This document shows positions 42,389 to 51,412 of a DNA stretch of 64,000 nt, in pieces. Below the pieces are notes generated by a model that saw only the letters and a list, made by a program, of their open reading frames with translations, was not told the origin of the DNA and ran no database searches. Origin of the DNA: Thermanaeromonas toyohensis ToBE (lineage in GTDB: Bacteria > Bacillota > DSM-521 > Neomoorellales > Neomoorellaceae); the NCBI RefSeq assembly GCF_900176005.1, contig NZ_LT838272.1, forward strand, positions 578,501 through 642,500, written 5' to 3'. Within the stretch, counting starts at the first letter, position 1, and each line of letters opens with the position of its first letter. A program made the position numbers and the translations under genes.

Positions 42389-43414
42389 ATGGCGGGTGGC
42401 AAAATAGGGAAGTTATTGATAGGGGTGTTAGTTACATGCTTGATTTTAGGGCTAGCGGCCTGCGGAGGGAAAAAAGAAAGCACAAGTGGACAGGGGCAAA
42501 CTACACAGGAAAGCAAACAGGGAGAGAAAAGATTTAAAGTAGCTTTGTTACTTCCAGGTTCTATAAATGATGGAGGTTGGAGCCAGAGCGCTTATGAAGG
42601 TTTGATGGAAGTAAAGAGCAACCTAGGAGCTGAGGTAGCTTACACCGAAAATGTAAAGAAAAACGATCAGGTCCAGATAATGCGCGAGTACGCCCGGAAA
42701 GGGTACGATGTTATCTTAGGTCACGGTTTTGAGTTTTCCGATGCCTTAAAACAGGTTTCCAGTGAGTATCCCAATGTAAAATTTGCTGGTATTGGAACTA
42801 AGGTAACTGGACCTAATCTAGCCTCCTTACAGTTTAAGTACGGAGAGCTGGGGTACCTAGCTGGTATAGTAGCGGGACGGTGCACTAAGGCTAACAAGAT
42901 AGGGTGGGTCACCGCTACTAAAGATCCTACAGGGCAAATGGAGTTAGTCAACCTAGAAGAAGCGGCCAAAAAAGTAAATCCTCAGGTATCTGTGACCGCT
43001 GCTTATACGGGAAGCTGGGAAGATATTAATAAAGCTAAAGAAGCAGCTTTAGCGCAGATTGCCAATGGAATCGATGTTATCGTTACCAACCATGACGCGG
43101 GTAATTTAAGCGTTATCCAGGCTGCTAAAGAGAAAAACATCATGGTCATAGGGTGGACCGGTGATTATTGTGATCTGGCCCCGGATAATGTGTTGACTAG
43201 TATGGTACAGAAAGTTTCTTCCCTCATCTTTATGGGTGTAAAAGAGTTTAAAGAGGGTAAGTTTGAAGGTAAGATTTACCAGTTTGGCTTAAAAGACAAA
43301 GTTCAATATGTAGGTAAGTATGGTAACAAAGTAACGGAAGAAGTAAAGAATGAGGTAGCTAAAGCTACTGAAGATATAATTTCCGGCAAGATCCAGCTAA
43401 AAGGTAGCCTATAA
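42389..43414 (+). CDS. BMP-family substrate-binding lipoprotein 6 (system 3)
   Basis: 341 residues; AAGGAGGG lies 11 bases upstream of ATG 42389. Lipobox LAAC; then LLPGSINDGGWSQSAYEG, which differs from the usual PGPINDxGWN by Ser for Pro and WS for WN, and LGHGFEF. These changes near the binding pocket point to a different ligand, consistent with sugar-type enzymes downstream. Heads transport system 3. Confidence 0.87.
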   Translation: MAGGKIGKLLIGVLVTCLILGLAACGGKKESTSGQGQTTQESKQGEKRFKVALLLPGSINDGGWSQSAYEGLMEVKSNLGAEVAYTENVKKNDQVQIMREYARKGYDVILGHGFEFSDALKQVSSEYPNVKFAGIGTKVTGPNLASLQFKYGELGYLAGIVAGRCTKANKIGWVTATKDPTGQMELVNLEEAAKKVNPQVSVTAAYTGSWEDINKAKEAALAQIANGIDVIVTNHDAGNLSVIQAAKEKNIMVIGWTGDYCDLAPDNVLTSMVQKVSSLIFMGVKEFKEGKFEGKIYQFGLKDKVQYVGKYGNKVTEEVKNEVAKATEDIISGKIQLKGSL

Positions 43415-43425
43415 GGAAAAGGAAA

Positions 43426-43448
43426 GGGCGGGAGAGCTCCTCCCGCCC
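43426..43448 (+). other. Strong hairpin between BMP gene 6 and its ATPase gene
   Basis: GGGCGGGAG (43426-43434) pairs perfectly with CTCCCGCCC (43440-43448), 5-nt loop. No T-run follows, so it more likely protects the upstream mRNA or pauses transcription than terminates. Confidence 0.7.
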
Positions 43449-43481
43449 ATAAACTGAAAACCCGGAGGGGACTGTTTCTTC

Positions 43482-45002
43482 ATGCCTGTTCTTCTGGAAC
43501 TCCGTGGCATATGTAAATCATTTCCGGGAGTAAAAGCCAATGACAATGTGAACTTACAAGTAGCTGCAGGTGAAATCCATGCCTTATTAGGGGAGAATGG
43601 GGCAGGCAAAACAACCCTTATGAACTGTATCTACGGTCTTTATACCCCTGATGCAGGCCAGATCTTTTGGGAAGGCCGGGAAGTTAAGATTAATTCTATC
43701 CGGGATGCTATAAATTTGGGTATTGGCATGGTGCACCAGCATTTCATGCTAGTGCATAATTTTACGGTTTTAGAAAATATCATGCTCGGCTTGCCTTCTA
43801 GGAGGGAGCCTTTTTTAGATAAGGCTAAGGTGGCCAGGGAAGTTAAGGAATTGATGGAAGCTTACGGGCTCTATGTAGATCTTGATGCCCAAATATGGCA
43901 GCTGCCAGTAGGGCTACAGCAAAGGGTGGAGATCCTCAAGGCTTTATACCGGAAGGCCCGGTTATTGATTTTGGATGAACCCACAGCGGTTTTAACACCT
44001 GGTGAAGTTAAGGAGCTCTTTCACATTTTACGCCAATTAGTAGCCCAAGGATATGCGGTAATTTTTATAACCCATAAATTAGATGAAGTTATGGCCATTG
44101 CTGACCGGATAACAGTATTAAGGGATGGCAAAGTAGTTAAAACTTTGGAAGCTAAAGCAGCTGACAAAAAAATGCTAGCGCGGCTCATGGTCGGCCGGGA
44201 GATCGCTTACGAAAAACCTAAAACCTCAGCTACCCCTGGAGAAGAGGTCTTAAGGGTTGAAAATTTGCAGGCCTTAGATAATAAGGGACTGCCAGCTTTA
44301 AGAGGTGTTTCTTTCACCATCCGGCGCGGAGAGATTTTGGGGATCGCTGGAGTAGCAGGGAACGGTCAAACAGAACTGGCGGAAGTTTTAACGGGGCTAC
44401 GTCAGGCCACGGGAGGCAAGGTGTTTTTTAAAGGGCAAGAAATCACCAACTGGACTCCCCGGGCTTTATACGAATTGAATATCGCTCATATCCCTGAAGA
44501 CAGGCAACGCGTAGGACTTATCATGGACTTTTCGGTAAAGGAAAACACCCTTTTGGGTGTGTATTATCGTTGGCCTTTTGCTAAAGGTATCCAGATGAAC
44601 CACTCTGTTATACGAGAGCATGCCGCAAAACTTATCCAGGAATATGGCATCCGCACCCCGGGACCAGAAGCCAAAGTGCGGTTTCTTTCGGGTGGTAATC
44701 AGCAGAAGCTCATTTTAGCCCGGGAGCTCTCACGGAAACCTGGACTTTTAATTGCAGTTCAACCTACTAGAGGACTGGATATCAGTGCTACAGAGTTTGT
44801 CCACCAACAGATACTGCTTCAACGGGAACAAGGGACAGCTATACTTTATATCTCTACCGAGCTAGATGAGATTATGAAGTTAAGCGACCGTATTGCTGTA
44901 TTTTATAAAGGAGAAATCATGGGTATTTTAGAGCCTCATAAAACCGATATAGAGACCCTGGGGCTTCTGATGGCGGGGGCCCAACGTTTGGAAACAAATT
45001 AA
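43482..45002 (+). CDS. BMP-type ABC transporter ATP-binding protein, system 3
   Basis: 506 residues; ATG 43482, AACCCGGAGGGG upstream. First domain GENGAGKTT, LPVGLQQ (a variant signature) and LLILDEPT; second domain GVAGNGQTE, LSGGNQQ, IAVQPTRG. Same layout as systems 1 and 2. Permease genes follow 12 bp later. Confidence 0.88.
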   Translation: MPVLLELRGICKSFPGVKANDNVNLQVAAGEIHALLGENGAGKTTLMNCIYGLYTPDAGQIFWEGREVKINSIRDAINLGIGMVHQHFMLVHNFTVLENIMLGLPSRREPFLDKAKVAREVKELMEAYGLYVDLDAQIWQLPVGLQQRVEILKALYRKARLLILDEPTAVLTPGEVKELFHILRQLVAQGYAVIFITHKLDEVMAIADRITVLRDGKVVKTLEAKAADKKMLARLMVGREIAYEKPKTSATPGEEVLRVENLQALDNKGLPALRGVSFTIRRGEILGIAGVAGNGQTELAEVLTGLRQATGGKVFFKGQEITNWTPRALYELNIAHIPEDRQRVGLIMDFSVKENTLLGVYYRWPFAKGIQMNHSVIREHAAKLIQEYGIRTPGPEAKVRFLSGGNQQKLILARELSRKPGLLIAVQPTRGLDISATEFVHQQILLQREQGTAILYISTELDEIMKLSDRIAVFYKGEIMGILEPHKTDIETLGLLMAGAQRLETN

Positions 45003-45014
45003 AGGAGGACAAGG

Positions 45015-46094
45015 ATGCCGGACAAACTATTGGGCTGGGTTAAAGTTTTCCAGCGGGAAGGTTTAAGCGGCATTTTAACTCCAGTTTTTGGTATCATTTT
45101 TGGTTTAGCAGTAGCCGCGATAGTTATTATCCAGCAAGGAGTAAGCCCTTTAGAGGCCTATAGGGAGTTATTTTTAGGGGCCTTTGGTGATTTAGGAAGT
45201 TTTACCTTTACCCTCTTGCGCTTTATACCTTTGGCTTTCACGGGTCTAGCTGTTACGCTGGCGTACCGGGGTGGAGTTTTTAATATCGGCGCAGAGGGCC
45301 AACTCTATGTAGCAGCCCTAGCCTCTACCTGGGTGGGGATATACCCGCTACATGGGCCAGCCTTTATACACGTATTTTTGGCTCTGCTCGCTGGTATGAT
45401 AGCGGGTGCCTTCTGGGCTTTTATACCAGGTTATCTTAAGGCTACGCGCGGGATCAATGAAATTTTGACTACCATTTTAATGAATTACGTGGCTATAAAT
45501 CTTGTAGGTTTAGCAGTCAATACTTTTCTTATGGAACCTGGGCAAAGCGCTCCCCAGAGCCCTCCTATACTTGATAGCGCAAGACTTCCCATTATTCTAC
45601 CTGGCACTTTTCTCCACGCAGGGTTCCTGTTGGTTTTTATTTTAGCTTGGTTAGTGTACTGGGTCTTATGGCATACCACCTGGGGGTATGAGATCCGGAG
45701 CGTGGGGGCCAACAGGGAGGCAGCCTGTTACGGGGGAATCAATGTAAAACGAGTTATGATATTGACCATGACTGCTAGTGGTGCCTTAGCTTCTTTGGCT
45801 GGAAGCTCAGAGATCCTGGGGGTACAGTATCGGTTGCTAGAAAATTTTATGGTAGGTTATGGTTATGATGCTATTGCTATAGCCTTGCTGGGAGGTTTGC
45901 ATCCTTTAGGGACTCTAGTAGCGGCCCTCTTCTTCGGGGCTTTACGTAATGGTGCTAACTCTATGCAGATTGCTGTAGGTGTACCCGTATCTATAGTGTA
46001 TGTGATACAAGCTCTGGCAGTTTTAAGCATTATAGCAACGGTTGCTGTCCGCAATATATACTTCCGGCAGACCTTTAAAAAGGAGGAGAGGTAA
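45015..46094 (+). CDS. ABC transporter permease, BMP-type system 3, first subunit
   Basis: 359 residues with about nine or ten membrane segments; VFNIGAEGQLYVAAL and GINEILTTILMNYV are the family motifs. AAAGGAGGACAAGG precedes the ATG. Immediately followed by the second permease gene. Confidence 0.87.
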   Translation: MPDKLLGWVKVFQREGLSGILTPVFGIIFGLAVAAIVIIQQGVSPLEAYRELFLGAFGDLGSFTFTLLRFIPLAFTGLAVTLAYRGGVFNIGAEGQLYVAALASTWVGIYPLHGPAFIHVFLALLAGMIAGAFWAFIPGYLKATRGINEILTTILMNYVAINLVGLAVNTFLMEPGQSAPQSPPILDSARLPIILPGTFLHAGFLLVFILAWLVYWVLWHTTWGYEIRSVGANREAACYGGINVKRVMILTMTASGALASLAGSSEILGVQYRLLENFMVGYGYDAIAIALLGGLHPLGTLVAALFFGALRNGANSMQIAVGVPVSIVYVIQALAVLSIIATVAVRNIYFRQTFKKEER

Positions 46095-47036
46095 TTGGAA
46101 AATATTTGGGCAATAGTTGGTAATATTGATTTTTTGGTAGCTAGCCTACGCATGGCCACTCCTCTTTTGTTGGCTGCTACAGGAGATATTTTCTCTGAAC
46201 GAACTGGCGTGCTTAATATCGCTTTGGAGTCCATGATGTTAATAGGAGCCTTTGGGTCCTTTATTTTCGCCTATTATTTTGGGAATCCCTATGTAGGGAT
46301 ACTAGCAGCCGTTGCATTGGGAGCTCTCATGGGATTAAACCACGCTTTTTTTACTGTAACTTTACGCTGCGATCAGGTAGTTACGGCGGTGGGAGAAAAT
46401 ATCTTTGCTTTAGGTGTCACCAGCACCCTTTACCGCATTCTCCTAGGTGCTACTCCTATCCAGCCTGAAGCGCCCGGCTTACCGGTATTACGCATTCCTT
46501 GGCTTAGCCAGATCCCTGGGGTAGGAAGCCTTCTCTTTAACCAGAATATCTTGGTGTATCTAGCTTTAATCATGGTTCCTATCACCTATATAATCTTATT
46601 TCATACAACTTGGGGATTGAAAATCCGGGCCGTGGGGGAACATCCGCGGGCAGCTGATACCATGGGTATAAATGTATATTTAACCCGTTATATATGTGTT
46701 GTTATAAGCAGTATTATGGCTTCCTTGGGTGGAGCGGCTCTTACGGTGGGCGGTTTGAGATATTTTATGGATAATATGACTGCAGGGAGGGGTTTTATCG
46801 CCTTTTCAGCGGTGATCTTCGGCCGCTACAATCCTTGGGGAACCTTTGTAGCTACCGCGCTTTTTGGTATAACCGATGCTTTTCAATTGAGGATGCAAGC
46901 TATGGGCTTTAGCGTGCCTTACCATATATTCTTAATGCTTCCCTACGTGGTCACCTTGTTAGTTTTAGTGTCTGTAATAGGCTCCACAGTTGCGCCCCGT
47001 TCCCAAGGGATACCTTATATTCGGGAGGAACGGTAG
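46095..47036 (+). CDS. ABC transporter permease, BMP-type system 3, second subunit
   Basis: 313 residues from TTG 46095, which directly follows the stop of the previous gene, with AAAGGAGGAGAGG upstream. GVLNIALESMMLIG and AVGEHPRAADTMGIN are typical. Multi-span membrane protein. Confidence 0.87.
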   Translation: MENIWAIVGNIDFLVASLRMATPLLLAATGDIFSERTGVLNIALESMMLIGAFGSFIFAYYFGNPYVGILAAVALGALMGLNHAFFTVTLRCDQVVTAVGENIFALGVTSTLYRILLGATPIQPEAPGLPVLRIPWLSQIPGVGSLLFNQNILVYLALIMVPITYIILFHTTWGLKIRAVGEHPRAADTMGINVYLTRYICVVISSIMASLGGAALTVGGLRYFMDNMTAGRGFIAFSAVIFGRYNPWGTFVATALFGITDAFQLRMQAMGFSVPYHIFLMLPYVVTLLVLVSVIGSTVAPRSQGIPYIREER

Positions 47037-47077
47037 AAAGGGAAAAGGGATGAAAGAGTTTTAAGGGGGTTAAATAC

Positions 47078-47866
47078 ATGAGCAATATAGGTAAAGTACG
47101 CCGGTTAAAGCGGCTGTTTCGCCCAGATGGACGTACATTTATTGTAGCTATGGACCACGGCACCAATGCAGGACCCCTTCCGGGGTTAGAAAGACCGGGG
47201 GAAACTTTGACTAAAATAGCTGCTAGCGGTGCTGATGCTGTAATTGTCAATTATGGTGTAGCCCGAGAATTTGCCCGTGAATTAGCTAGCTTAGGTTTAA
47301 TTCTACGCCTTGATATACCTCCGACGGTGCTCGGACAGGGGTGTGCAAGTCACCTAGTATATGGGGTAGAAGAAGCTTTGCGCCTGGGCGCCGATGCAGT
47401 GATTGTAAACGCTGGTCCAGGTGTGGGAGTAGAAGAGGTTACTTTACCCCAGCTAGCCCAAATAGCTCGTCAATGTGATGCCTGGGGTATACCTCTTATA
47501 GGAGAGATTTCCCCTGGAGGTTTCGACAGTGATCCGGCTTTGCGCACATTAAAAAACATACAGCTTGGTGCCCGAATCGCCTGCGAATTAGGGGTAGATG
47601 CTATAAAAACTATTTACCACCCTGGGTTTGAAGCGGTGGTGAAAAACTGTTTTGTACCCATAGTAGTGCTAGGAGGGGCCAGGGTAAGCGATGATGTAAC
47701 CTTTCTAGCCTCTATTAAAAGCGCCTTGGAAGAAGGGGCCGCAGGGGTAGCTATAGGGCGAAACGTTTGGGGACATCCACAGCCAGAAAAGATGGCGCGA
47801 GCCCTCGAGGCTCTTATCCATAAAGGGGCAACTTTGGGAGAAGCTAAAGCTATATTACAGGGTTAA
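47078..47866 (+). CDS. DeoC/FbaB/LsrF-family class I aldolase-like protein
   Basis: 262 residues. AMDHG (24-28), GADAVIVNYG, a phosphate-type site VLGGARVSD and Lys177 in DAIKTIYHPG, the Schiff-base lysine of this family. Members include archaeal-type fructose-bisphosphate aldolase, the hept-6-ulosonate synthase and LsrF thiolase. With the kinase at 48925 it probably cleaves a phosphorylated keto-sugar to C2/C3 units. ATG 47078 follows TTTTAAGGGGG. Confidence 0.8.
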   Translation: MSNIGKVRRLKRLFRPDGRTFIVAMDHGTNAGPLPGLERPGETLTKIAASGADAVIVNYGVAREFARELASLGLILRLDIPPTVLGQGCASHLVYGVEEALRLGADAVIVNAGPGVGVEEVTLPQLAQIARQCDAWGIPLIGEISPGGFDSDPALRTLKNIQLGARIACELGVDAIKTIYHPGFEAVVKNCFVPIVVLGGARVSDDVTFLASIKSALEEGAAGVAIGRNVWGHPQPEKMARALEALIHKGATLGEAKAILQG

Positions 47867-47874
47867 AGGAGAGG

Positions 47875-48906
47875 ATGCTGTTGCTCAGAGCAGTAATAAC
47901 GGGACCGGAGACTATCAAGCTAGAAGAAGTTCCTTTGAGAAAATTAGAACCTGATGAGGTCTTGGTAAAGGTAAGGGCTTGTGGCATCTGTACGTGGGAG
48001 CAGCGTTTTTTCCGTGGAGTAGAAAAAAGTTATCCTTTCCTTGGCGGGCATGAGATTTCTGGGGAGGTGGTAGAGGTAGGCCCCCGCGTGGCCGAGAGGT
48101 TAAAAATAGGGCAGAAAGTAGCTGTAGCCCGGCTTACCCGGTGCGGCGAATGCTATTTCTGCCGCCGGGGGATGGATCATATGTGCGCTAATGCGGGAAA
48201 TGATCCTACACCTGGTAATTATTGGGGGCCGGCCGGTTTTGCTGAGTATTTAATTGCTAAAGGATATGAAATTTATCCCTTAGCGGATAGGGTCGACTTT
48301 ACCCATGCCACATTATCCGAACCTTTAGCTTGTGTTATACGGAGTATAGGCAGAAGCGACTTACGGTTAGGGGATACAGCAGTAGTTTTAGGGGCAGGAG
48401 TTATGGGTCTTTTGCATCTTAAACTAGCCAGACTTAAAGGTGCCCAGGTTATTGTAAGCGAGCCAGATAGTGAGCGAAGAGAAAAAGCTCTCCAGCTTGG
48501 AGCTACAGCTGCGATAGATCCTTTTAAGGAAGATATTATTTCTATTGTTAAAGATTTAACTGCGGGCCGGGGTGTCGAAGCTGTATTTTTTACAGGTGGA
48601 GGAACTCCCGCTTTAACCCAAGGGATAAAACTTCTCGCTAAAGGTGGCACTTTGGTAATATATGGTTCTGTCTATCCTCCTAATCCCTTAGAAGTAAATC
48701 CTAATGATCTGCATTACAACGAATTTATCCTCACAGGGGCTATAAGGCACGATAGAGAGAGCTTCCGCCAGGCTACTGCCCTGTTATCCGAAGGGTTAGT
48801 GGAGGTAGAAGACTTGATCAGCGCTCAGATTCCATTTAAAGAGATTGAAAAAGCTTTTAGATTAGCTATTGAACCGGGTACTTACCGGGTAGTGTTAACC
48901 TTCTAA
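47875..48906 (+). CDS. Zinc-dependent medium-chain alcohol/polyol dehydrogenase
   Basis: 343 residues. Catalytic zinc residues in ACGICTWEQ and GGHEISGEV, structural zinc cysteines in CGECYFCRRGMDHMC, and Rossmann motif VVLGAGVMGLLHL. Sorbitol- or threonine-dehydrogenase-like; converts a polyol or secondary alcohol to the ketone with NAD(P). TTAAAGGAGAGG precedes ATG 47875, and the spacing to the aldolase gene is 8 bp. Confidence 0.85.
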   Translation: MLLLRAVITGPETIKLEEVPLRKLEPDEVLVKVRACGICTWEQRFFRGVEKSYPFLGGHEISGEVVEVGPRVAERLKIGQKVAVARLTRCGECYFCRRGMDHMCANAGNDPTPGNYWGPAGFAEYLIAKGYEIYPLADRVDFTHATLSEPLACVIRSIGRSDLRLGDTAVVLGAGVMGLLHLKLARLKGAQVIVSEPDSERREKALQLGATAAIDPFKEDIISIVKDLTAGRGVEAVFFTGGGTPALTQGIKLLAKGGTLVIYGSVYPPNPLEVNPNDLHYNEFILTGAIRHDRESFRQATALLSEGLVEVEDLISAQIPFKEIEKAFRLAIEPGTYRVVLTF

Positions 48907-48924
48907 TAGAAGTGGTGATCAAAA

Positions 48925-50370
48925 TTGTCCCTTCTATTGGGAGTGGATATAGGCACCTTAGGGACTAAAGCGGTGTTAGCAGATGAAACGGGATGTATTC
49001 TGGCTTCCGGGCAAATCCAACATAGCATAAGTTATCCTCATCCGGGATGGGCAGAACAAGATCCAGAGAAAGAATGGTGGGGTGAGTTTGTGGTCTTGGT
49101 GCGGGAGGTATTAACCAAGGCTAATGTCACCCCATCAGCAATTATAGGTATAAGTATAACGGGACTGGTCCCTACCCTTTGTGTGCTGGACAGGGAGGGG
49201 CGTAGCTTAAGGCCAGCTATTCTGCATTGCGATAACCGGGCCACCGCTGAGTTAAAAGAGTTGCTAGAAAATTATGGGCTAGAAATAACTTTAGAGCAAG
49301 TCTTACCTAAGCTGTTATGGCTTAAAAAACATGAACCAGATATTTATAAAAAGGCCCATGTTATCTTAAATCCCCATAGCTATATCGTCTACCGGTTAAC
49401 TGGTCGGAAAACAACAGACTTTGATACTGCCAATATTTTTGGAGGAATTTTTGATGCTAGTAGTATGACCTGGAAAGAAAAATTATGTGTTGATTTAGGT
49501 ATCAACCCTAGTTTATTGCCCGAACCACTTCCTGGTACAGCTATTGCTGGTGGTGTGTTACCAGAGGCAGCTCATCTTACAGGCCTAGCTCCAGGTACCC
49601 CAGTAATTGTGGGTACAGGAGACTCTTTCGTTACTCTTTTGTCAGCTGGGGTTACACAACCTGGGGAAATGATGATTTATCTAGGTACGGCAGGGACAGC
49701 TATTTTAGTCCGGCGGCCTTTAGTTGAAGTAGCTAGCACTTTGCATATCAGTAATAGACCCTCAGCAGTAGAGTTTTGTGCCAATATCTTAACCTGCGGG
49801 CAAGCCCTTAATTGGTATAAAAATAATTTCTTTCCTGAAACTCCAGAGCAGGAATTTTTTAAGTTAGTAGAAACCCAAGCCAGATCTCTTCCTCCTGCTG
49901 CTCAAGGCCTTTATTTTTTACCCCATCTTATGGGTCGACGCTTACCTTACCCTCAGCCTTTGGCCCGGGGGACCCTTTTTGGCCTGACACCTGCTCACCA
50001 CCGTTACCATATTTTTCGGGCTCTATTGGAAGGTATAGCTTATGAATTTAAATGTGGATACCTCAAGGTAAAAGAAGAAGTGCGACGGATAGTAGTAACT
50101 GGTGGCGGTGCCTACAGCTCCCTATGGCGGCAGATTATAAGTGATGTGCTAGACAAAGAGATATACTCTCCCCTCCATCATAATACAGCTTTAGGGGCCG
50201 CTTACTTTACAGGGTATTCTTTAGGCCTGTTTACCGATTTTCATAAAATGCGGGAACAATGGAATCCGGTTAAGGATCACCATAAGCCCCAACTCCAAGC
50301 TTCAGTATGTTATCGTAAAGCCTTTAATGTTTATCTAAAATTAAATCGTATTCTCCAGGAGCTTTATTAA
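48925..50370 (+). CDS. FGGY-family carbohydrate kinase
   Basis: 481 residues from TTG 48925; the ribosome-binding site is weak (AGAAGTGGTGA). N-terminal ATP-fold GVDIGTLGTKAVL, GISITGLVPT, LHCDNRAT, then GTGDSFVTLLSAG, YLGTAGT and RRIVVTGGGAYS. Xylulokinase-like, phosphorylates a keto-sugar or polyol. It completes a dehydrogenase-kinase-aldolase set behind transport system 3. Confidence 0.85.
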   Translation: MSLLLGVDIGTLGTKAVLADETGCILASGQIQHSISYPHPGWAEQDPEKEWWGEFVVLVREVLTKANVTPSAIIGISITGLVPTLCVLDREGRSLRPAILHCDNRATAELKELLENYGLEITLEQVLPKLLWLKKHEPDIYKKAHVILNPHSYIVYRLTGRKTTDFDTANIFGGIFDASSMTWKEKLCVDLGINPSLLPEPLPGTAIAGGVLPEAAHLTGLAPGTPVIVGTGDSFVTLLSAGVTQPGEMMIYLGTAGTAILVRRPLVEVASTLHISNRPSAVEFCANILTCGQALNWYKNNFFPETPEQEFFKLVETQARSLPPAAQGLYFLPHLMGRRLPYPQPLARGTLFGLTPAHHRYHIFRALLEGIAYEFKCGYLKVKEEVRRIVVTGGGAYSSLWRQIISDVLDKEIYSPLHHNTALGAAYFTGYSLGLFTDFHKMREQWNPVKDHHKPQLQASVCYRKAFNVYLKLNRILQELY

Positions 50371-50608
50371 TCGTAGATAAAGGTATATTTACTCGGTCCA
50401 TCGCAATATGCTATAACAATGAGCTTCTAGAAATTAACTTTCACTTTATATTTAATATGCCTACAAAGCGGAAGAGGAGCGAAGAGAGAGTGGAGAAGGG
50501 CTAGAAGAGCTTAATTAAGTATAATTTAAATCTTTTAGGACACTAGCTATAGAGTGCCCACGGGAAATGTGAAAAATGTGGAAGATAAATCAGACAAGAG
50601 GTTAGTAA
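50371..50608. other. Intergenic, no gene recognised
   Basis: 238 bp of AT-rich sequence after the kinase gene; no open frame with family resemblance and no clear terminator. It ends where the decayed hicA begins. Confidence 0.5.
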
Positions 50609-50724
50609 TTAGAGTAAGACTATAAATTCATCTACTGTTAACCCTGCGCTTTTTAAAATGCTTTTAAGGGTCTTAGGTTTTAAGACTTTACCAGCATGTA
50701 CAGGAACTATAACTTGCCGCTCAT
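50609..50724 (-). pseudogene. hicA: Remnant of a hicA toxin gene (internal deletion)
   Basis: On the minus strand the gene begins ATGAGCGGCAAG (Met-Ser-Gly-Lys), overlapping the hicB stop as ATGA, the normal hicBA coupling. After only 11 bases the sequence jumps, out of frame, to codons reading VIVPVHAGKVLKPKTLKSIL and on to SAGLTVDEFIVLL and a stop: the C-terminal half of HicA. The middle, including the catalytic glycine-serine-histidine region, is missing. The joined frame stops after five codons. The toxin is therefore inactive. Confidence 0.78.
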
Positions 50725-51062
50725 ACGGTGACCTCCACGAGATTATCACCTTCCTGGTCGTTTGGCGGTAGCGGTTGCCCTGTTAGAAGGAGGTATTCTA
50801 GGTAACAGGTTATTGCCTCGCGGGCGTTGGCTAGAGCTTCTTCTTTGTTATCGCCTTGAGTAATGACAGGGGGAAGAGAGGGGACTAATACCGTGTAACC
50901 ACCCACAGGGTCCTCCTCGTCGGGTTCATTCCATTCCAGTACCACGTTATACCGGCGGGTAATTTTCTCGTTCATCGAGGAAGCCTGGGCAAAGTTAAGC
51001 ACCATCTGCAAGCGCTCTGGAGAAAGCTTAGAAAGTGCTTCCATAATTTCTGGCGGTAACAT
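50721..51062 (-). CDS. hicB: HicB-family antitoxin (orphan)
   Basis: 113 residues from ATG at 51062, with AAAAGGAGAG upstream. The partial RNase-H-like HicB core is clear: GGYTVLVPSLPPVITQGDNKEEALANAREAI followed by YLE. The first 30 residues (LPPEIMEALSKLSPERLQMVL) form an extra, probably helical extension ahead of the core. Its toxin partner hicA downstream is deleted, so the antitoxin may persist as a regulator or as a protective relic. Confidence 0.82.
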   Translation of the reverse strand: MLPPEIMEALSKLSPERLQMVLNFAQASSMNEKITRRYNVVLEWNEPDEEDPVGGYTVLVPSLPPVITQGDNKEEALANAREAITCYLEYLLLTGQPLPPNDQEGDNLVEVTV

Positions 51063-51412
51063 TGGGGTATCACTCTCCTTTTAGGTTAATTATTTAATTA
51101 TAATGTATTTTTTAATTCTATCTACCGCCGCCGGGGATCAGAAGCTGTTAAGTAGACCTAGGTAATTTTTTGTTTTTTTTCCTCCAATGGTAAATGGGTA
51201 TTTATGTAGTTTATGTTAGTTATTGGTATAACAAAGGTATACAACATTTGACAAAGACACCTTCTGTTAAAACAGTCGTATATTTCTCTAAAAAATTTCT
51301 CTAAAAAACTCGGCTAGTGAAGAAGGAAAATATAAGATGATATCGAATATATATCATAGATTTTTGGGACCGGTTTCAAAATTAGTGCAGACAGAGGGCG
51401 ATTAATAGGCTT
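51063..51412. other. AT-rich intergenic region upstream of lacI
   Basis: 350 bp, no coding potential. A TTGACA word is at 51248-51253 without a convincing -10 at normal spacing. The operator candidate 51362-51381 lies at its right end. Confidence 0.5.
51362..51381 (+). promoter_or_regulatory. LacI-type operator candidate upstream of lacI
   Basis: TTTTGGGACCGGTTTCAAAA is a palindrome about CC|GG with 8 of 10 matching pairs. It shares the ACCGGT core with the perfect palindrome at 52521-52534. It lies 31 bp ahead of the lacI start, suiting autorepression. Confidence 0.55.
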
